64,000 bases of DNA from an uncultured Lachnospiraceae bacterium (GTDB lineage Bacteria > Bacillota > Clostridia > Lachnospirales > Lachnospiraceae): assembly GCA_902765725.1 (NCBI GenBank), contig CACXAT010000001.1, positions 62,001 through 126,000 of the forward strand. Direction: 5' to 3'. Positions 60,065 to 64,000 of the stretch are shown here, one piece after another (positions within the stretch are counted from its first letter, which is position 1; the number at the start of each line of letters is the position of its first letter). A model generated the notes under the pieces. That model was not told where the DNA came from, ran no database searches, and saw only the letters and a list, made by a program, of their open reading frames with translations. The translations under genes were made by a program, and so were the position numbers.

Positions 60065-61918
60065 TCAGTTCACCAGCACATCCATAATGCGTTCATAATC
60101 CGTCCTGGACTCCTGGTGGTCCAGGACGGATGCTATGATGTCATAGCGGTCCGAGATGATCCCGTCCACACGTCTGCGGAGCATCGCCTTCGCGGTCCCT
60201 CTGGAGTTGACTGTCCAGCAGTACAGCTTCTTGCCGGCTCTGTGGATCGCTCTTGTCTTGGAAGGGTTGATCACGTTGGACTGCGACAGAAGCATGTCTG
60301 CTTCCAGCAGGGAAGCATTTCCATAGGAGAAAAAATACAGGTATCCGCATCTCACATCCGGATAGCTGCGGTCGATATAGCGGATCACTCCATAGTTCAT
60401 GGAGATCAGGACACAGTCTTCAAGCATCCCCTTCTCCTGTACCATCCGGATGACATCGTCTGCCATCTGTTCATCCGCGGTCACGCCCTTGAGCTCCAGA
60501 TAGAGCTTCTCCCGTCCCTTTGCAGTGTCCAGCACCTCTTCCAGGGTCGGGATCCTGCGCACTTCACCGGTCAGCGTCGTCATCTCGATCGACTGCAACT
60601 CTTCAAGAGTCAGGTCACACACCCTCTCGTTCCTCTCGCACAGTCTCTTCAGGGTATTGTCGTGGAATATGACATATGCCCCGTCCTTTGTTCTCTGAAT
60701 ATCCGTCTCCGCCGCCTCGGCTCCAAGCTCCAGAGCAGCCTCCTGCCCCTCCAGGGTATTCTCTATATCCAGGTCTCCCCCCAGCCGGTGCACGACCGCC
60801 TCAACCATTCTGGCTCTCGGAAACAGAAACTCAAAATGAACCAGCGCTGCCCATGACAGGATCGCCGCTGCCGCCAGGACCACTGCGATGCCAATGATGA
60901 CAGACCACCGGGTACGGTTTTTCCGGAAGCTCCGGCTCCTGCCCGCACCCGCAGTGCCTGTTCTGTCTTCATTTTCTGCAGGATCCGGATCTGCCCCCTC
61001 TCCGGAAGGCTCCCGCACATCGCTGTCTCTTCCGACCAGCCTGTCGTAGAGATCTGCCATCGTCATCACGATGATCCAGGGTGCCAGAAGCACGCACAGT
61101 ATGGAAGTCAGGAGTCCAAGAACGGTTCCAAAAAGCGTAATATACCGTACCGTAAGGCGGGGAAGCGGACGAAACAGGACAGACAGTCCGAGGGGAAGCC
61201 CCCTGAAGATGCCAAGCCCGGCCGCAATGATCACTGCGGCAAGCACTGTGGAGCAGATCAGCGCCGGGTACACCTGCCGCCTGTGTTCCCGCACCAGCGT
61301 GTTGGCCTTCTGTTTTGCCACCGGGAGTGTTTCCTTCTCCAGAACCACCTCATGCAGAAGAAACAGACCGCGCAGCTGCAGGACCACGAGAATCGTCATG
61401 GTCAGGATATACAGCGTGCGATAGAGGACTTTTTTCCGGATCATATGCAGCATGAACCCGGGAAATTCAAAGGGGTCGGGGATAATGAAAAACAGCGTGA
61501 CTGAAACAGCCGGGATAAAGACTGCGTAGAACAGGATGATCGGGATACCCTGCCTGCACAAAAACAGCCGGATGCGGCGGAAGCTGCGCACCAGCAGGCG
61601 TATCGGATATACCGGATTGCCCTGCCGCAGATCCTCCGCCAGAAGGATCACCATATTAAACAGAGCGGAGGCGGTCAGGAGCAGTACCAGCTCCGTGATC
61701 ACAAGGACAGCATACCCATGCCAGGAGCGGAAGGATGTATAGAGATTGCCGCTGGTGATGGCAGGTTTGCCGGATACATGCAGAAGGGAAGAGACCAGTA
61801 CATCGGTACCGGTCATGGCGAGTACGACAAGAAGACCGCACAGGATCGATACGATGAGCATCATTGCCATGTTCGGGACTGTAAATAACTGTCGTACTGC
61901 TTTGCTTCGGTCTTTCAT
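60065..61918 (-). CDS. membrane glycerophosphodiester phosphodiesterase family protein
   Basis: A 617-residue protein. Residues 1-350 are membrane-embedded (six to eight helices, GPDPase_memb type). A low-complexity charged linker lies near 300-330, a helix near 340-360, and the GDPD catalytic domain from ~380: AVVHRLGGDLDIENTLEG (the His-Arg and Glu-Asn-Thr motif), EAAETDIQRTKDGAYVIFHD with the metal-binding Glu-Asp and the second His, YLELKG, and CWTVNSR. Such enzymes cleave glycerophosphodiesters or trim polyglycerolphosphate of (lipo)teichoic acids. No strong ribosome site precedes the ATG at 61918. It could recycle polyol-phosphate of the polymer made in this window; this is inference. 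Confidence 0.85.
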   Translation of the reverse strand: MKDRSKAVRQLFTVPNMAMMLIVSILCGLLVVLAMTGTDVLVSSLLHVSGKPAITSGNLYTSFRSWHGYAVLVITELVLLLTASALFNMVILLAEDLRQGNPVYPIRLLVRSFRRIRLFLCRQGIPIILFYAVFIPAVSVTLFFIIPDPFEFPGFMLHMIRKKVLYRTLYILTMTILVVLQLRGLFLLHEVVLEKETLPVAKQKANTLVREHRRQVYPALICSTVLAAVIIAAGLGIFRGLPLGLSVLFRPLPRLTVRYITLFGTVLGLLTSILCVLLAPWIIVMTMADLYDRLVGRDSDVREPSGEGADPDPAENEDRTGTAGAGRSRSFRKNRTRWSVIIGIAVVLAAAAILSWAALVHFEFLFPRARMVEAVVHRLGGDLDIENTLEGQEAALELGAEAAETDIQRTKDGAYVIFHDNTLKRLCERNERVCDLTLEELQSIEMTTLTGEVRRIPTLEEVLDTAKGREKLYLELKGVTADEQMADDVIRMVQEKGMLEDCVLISMNYGVIRYIDRSYPDVRCGYLYFFSYGNASLLEADMLLSQSNVINPSKTRAIHRAGKKLYCWTVNSRGTAKAMLRRRVDGIISDRYDIIASVLDHQESRTDYERIMDVLVN

Positions 61919-61953
61919 GGATCTGCCTGCTCTTCCTGTCTGTGATCTGTCGC

Positions 61954-62067
61954 TCAGTTATAGAGATAATAATCGATGATTGCCTGGACAGCATCTGTTA
62001 CATTCTGAATCTGCATATAGCTGATCTTACCACAGTCCCTGATGTTTATCCGATGCATATCCATCAT
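61954..62067 (-). CDS. small ORF of 37 codons with a good ribosome-binding site
   Basis: AGGAG (complement of 62073-62077) lies five bases before the ATG at 62067, with a second in-frame ATG three bases on. The peptide is MMDMHRINIRDCGKISYMQI then a hydrophobic amphipathic tail ending IIDYYLYN. It lies between the TadC-like gene and the glycerophosphodiesterase gene. It is not recognised as any known family; it could be a small Tad accessory, a leader peptide, or chance. Confidence 0.4.
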   Translation of the reverse strand: MMDMHRINIRDCGKISYMQIQNVTDAVQAIIDYYLYN

Positions 62068-62100
62068 CTCATCTCCTCATACTATCGTCAATCACTCATT

Positions 62101-63624
62101 TTACATCGACAGAAATGCCGGCACCATGAGCACGACCAGTACCACTCCGAACATCAGGATCATCGGCATCAGCATCCGGATCCCCGCCTTCTCCCCCATC
62201 TTCCGCACGGCCATCTTATGCTGCTCCAGAGACAGGACCGCCTCATGCTCCAGAAGGGAAGTCAGTCCCTTCGATCCCTTCTTCAGGTTCTGCGACAGCA
62301 GGGAGCCAAGCTTGATATAGGAAGGAAGAGCGCACCTTCTGCCGAAGTTTTCGTAGGCCGATGCCTCCGGGACACCGCTGCGCATCTCCCGCAGCGTGAG
62401 GATCATCTCCTCATACACATAGTGCTTCGTATTTCCGGCCGCAGCCCCTGACGCACGCCTGCGCTCAGACTCATACTGGGCCGCGATCCTGGTAAATGAA
62501 CCTCTTATGGTAAGTCCCGCGGACAGAAGCATCGTCAGTTTCCACAGCAGCTGTGAGTAGTCCAGCTCCAGCTGCTCCTGTCTTGCCTTCGCCAGGTCCT
62601 TCACCCTGGAATCGGCATGCACCCAGTATGCGGCAGGCAGGATCAGGAGAAGGATCAGCAGCATCCGGACCGCTCCCTCCTGCGGGTAGGACCAGTGCAG
62701 CTCTCTCCCGTCCACCTCTGTGGGAAGCTTCATCTGCGGATCGGAAGGGTTCTCTGTCTGCGCAGATTCTACCGCCTCCCGGATCATCCTGCGGAGTGTC
62801 TCCTGCGCGGTCAGTCTGGGCGGAAGGACCCGGACCAGGCACTCCAGGGACCGCTGCTGGTCCTGGCAGGTCAGGGTAGCATGGACCGTCACAAGCGATC
62901 CTTCCTCCTCCGGCTCCCCGATGATACTGCCATCCTCGCCGATCATGCCGGACGGCGTGATGTAGTACTCTGTGCTGACAGCGCCGCCCTGGAGCCCGGA
63001 GGGAAGCCAGAGGGCCGATCGGACCTCGTCCTGCGACGCATTCTCTCCCGGAAGGCCTGCAGTCAGCTCCTCCTGCGCCTGCTTCAGAAGCTTTCGCGCT
63101 TCTGCCTTCGTATAGAGCCTCGGGTTCAGGTGCACGTCCACCGCTTCCGATTCATCTTCCCCCGAGATCGTCAGATGCAAGCTCTGGTCCGTGCCCCCTG
63201 CCCCGTATCCCGGGCGCTCAAGCAAGCCCTGTGCAACCGAGCGGTCCTTCCTCGTCTCTGCGGCGAGAACTGCGATCAGAGCAGCGCCGCACACAAGGAG
63301 CGCAAGCAGCATCCCGGAGATCTTCCGCACATAATAATCCCGGATGCAGTTCTTCCTTCCTCCCCCAAGCTCTGTAAGCTCCGGCCCCAGCTTCATCCGG
63401 CGCTCATCAAACTGCAGCCGGTCATAGATCCACTCTGCCGCTGTCCTGAACGGATGGCAGGTATTTCCTGCCTTTCTCCCCGCCGGCTGTCTTCTCTTCC
63501 CTGCTCCTGATACAGATCTCCAGTTCACTCCCTGCCCCCTTCTGTCTGTTTGTCCTTTTGCGCCTGATCTCTCCGCCTGCCCCCTCAGCCTCACACCTCG
63601 ATCCGCATGATCCTCTGCCCCCAC
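62101..63624 (-). CDS. tadC: type II secretion system F-domain protein, TadC-like
   Basis: A protein of up to 507 residues of the GspF/TadC inner-membrane platform family of Tad (Flp pilus) systems. The C-terminal half has the T2SSF domain with LLWKLTMLLSAGLTIRGSFTRIA near 400, ALPSYIKLGSLLSQNLKKGSKGL near 440 and FGVVLVVLMVPAFLSM at the end. The middle ~200 residues are an extracytoplasmic insertion between helices at ~105 and ~325, not seen in short TadC proteins. The N-terminal ~60 residues are basic and low-complexity, so the true start may be later, for example the GTG about 33 codons in. It overlaps the TadB stop by 34 bases if 63624 is the start. Confidence 0.8.
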   Translation of the reverse strand: MGAEDHADRGVRLRGQAERSGAKGQTDRRGQGVNWRSVSGAGKRRQPAGRKAGNTCHPFRTAAEWIYDRLQFDERRMKLGPELTELGGGRKNCIRDYYVRKISGMLLALLVCGAALIAVLAAETRKDRSVAQGLLERPGYGAGGTDQSLHLTISGEDESEAVDVHLNPRLYTKAEARKLLKQAQEELTAGLPGENASQDEVRSALWLPSGLQGGAVSTEYYITPSGMIGEDGSIIGEPEEEGSLVTVHATLTCQDQQRSLECLVRVLPPRLTAQETLRRMIREAVESAQTENPSDPQMKLPTEVDGRELHWSYPQEGAVRMLLILLLILPAAYWVHADSRVKDLAKARQEQLELDYSQLLWKLTMLLSAGLTIRGSFTRIAAQYESERRRASGAAAGNTKHYVYEEMILTLREMRSGVPEASAYENFGRRCALPSYIKLGSLLSQNLKKGSKGLTSLLEHEAVLSLEQHKMAVRKMGEKAGIRMLMPMILMFGVVLVVLMVPAFLSM

Positions 63625-64000
63625 AGATACGCCGCAGCATAGATCACCAGGGCGCCTGACATGATCAGGATTCCCAGCGTGTTGTGGTAGCAGACATCCA
63701 GGAATCCCGGCGATGTCAGGGAGGTATAGGCGATGATCGCCAGAGGCGCGGCGGACATGATCTTCTGTTCCGATGCCTTCCCGGAGAGATTCGCCTCGAT
63801 CTCCTCCCGGGTCTGGGTTTTGGCCTGGATACTTGTGACGGCGCCGCGGATGATGCCGATCATGTCTCCCCCGGTCCGCTTCGCTGTCTGGAATACCTCC
63901 GCCATATTGATGATGTCTTCGATATGCGTCCGCCGCCCCAGATCACTCAGAAGTGTTTCCACAGGGACATTCAGCCCCAGCTGGGTGAGAATGTAGCGGA
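63591..64000 (-). CDS. tadB: type II secretion system F-domain protein, TadB-like (5' end outside window)
   Basis: The C-terminal part of a T2SSF platform protein; the reading frame stays open to the right edge at base 64000, so the start lies outside. Recognisable are RTHIEDIINMAEVFQTAKRTGGDM (T2SSF core), the helix EIEANLSGKASEQKIMSAAP and the terminal membrane helix LIMSGALVIYAAAYLWG. TadB pairs with TadC to form the membrane platform of a Flp-type pilus. A GTG at 63962 lies within the domain and is not the real start. Confidence 0.85.
   Translation of the reverse strand, partial: RYILTQLGLNVPVETLLSDLGRRTHIEDIINMAEVFQTAKRTGGDMIGIIRGAVTSIQAKTQTREEIEANLSGKASEQKIMSAAPLAIIAYTSLTSPGFLDVCYHNTLGILIMSGALVIYAAAYLWGQRIMRIEV

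Noticed and set aside
63591..63962. start of the TadB-like gene at the GTG of 63962
   Set aside because: The frame is open beyond it to the window edge with continued T2SSF similarity; the gene is simply cut by the window.

Overview
The window reads as a chromosomal segment of a low-to-mid GC Gram-positive gut anaerobe, most likely a clostridial species of the Lachnospiraceae type. This is inferred from the gene content (Tad-type secretion genes, TagGH-like exporters, CDP-glycerol glycerophosphotransferases, Ig-like and fibronectin III surface proteins, AGGAGG-type ribosome sites); no marker gene allows a firm name. No rRNA, tRNA, CRISPR array or complete insertion sequence was found.

Layout. 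1-1.8 kb: a TelA-like gene, its terminator and a short tandem repeat. 1.8-6.8 kb: a complete branched-chain amino acid ABC transporter (binding protein, two permeases, two ATPases) with a promoter and an intercistronic hairpin. 6.8-16.6 kb: an operon of MBOAT acyltransferase, DltD-like SGNH protein, secreted SGNH/Ig-like protein, acyl/aminoacyl ligase, carrier protein, CDP-glycerol transferase and a fibronectin III surface protein. 16.7-23.7 kb: a second operon with a pyruvyl transferase-like protein, a DUF6273-like membrane protein, an ABC-2 permease, an ABC ATPase fused to UDP-galactopyranose mutase, and a glycerophosphotransferase. 23.7-26.5 kb: a divergent 931-residue glycosyltransferase/glycerophosphotransferase. 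26.5-43 kb: a long operon with a free UDP-galactopyranose mutase, a second DltD-like/MBOAT/SGNH-Ig set, a GT-C-like membrane protein, two IspD-like cytidylyltransferases, a second carrier protein, a ligase fused to a nitroreductase, two NAD-dependent epimerase-like enzymes and a glycerophosphotransferase. 43-54 kb: a glycan assembly and export block (UDP-GlcNAc 2-epimerase, several glycosyltransferases, a second ABC exporter whose permease carries an ectodomain). 54-64 kb: an AAE-family antiporter, a large beta-helix surface protein, a repeat protein of DUF937 type, a compact highly structured intergenic element, a membrane glycerophosphodiesterase, a tiny ORF and two Tad secretion genes running off the right edge.

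Together, about 45 kb look like a factory for one or more phosphate-containing cell-wall glycopolymers. Sugars (UDP-ManNAc, UDP-galactofuranose) and CDP-polyols are activated in the cytosol, polymerised by GT2/GT4 enzymes and CDP-glycerol transferases, exported by TagGH-type transporters, and then probably decorated outside by two parallel Dlt-like modules whose substrates are not recognisable as D-alanine. The most noteworthy novelties are the ATPase-mutase fusion, the ligase-nitroreductase fusion, the paired Dlt-like modules, a shared motif at the glf and mnaA promoters, and the multi-hairpin element at 59.87-60.05 kb.
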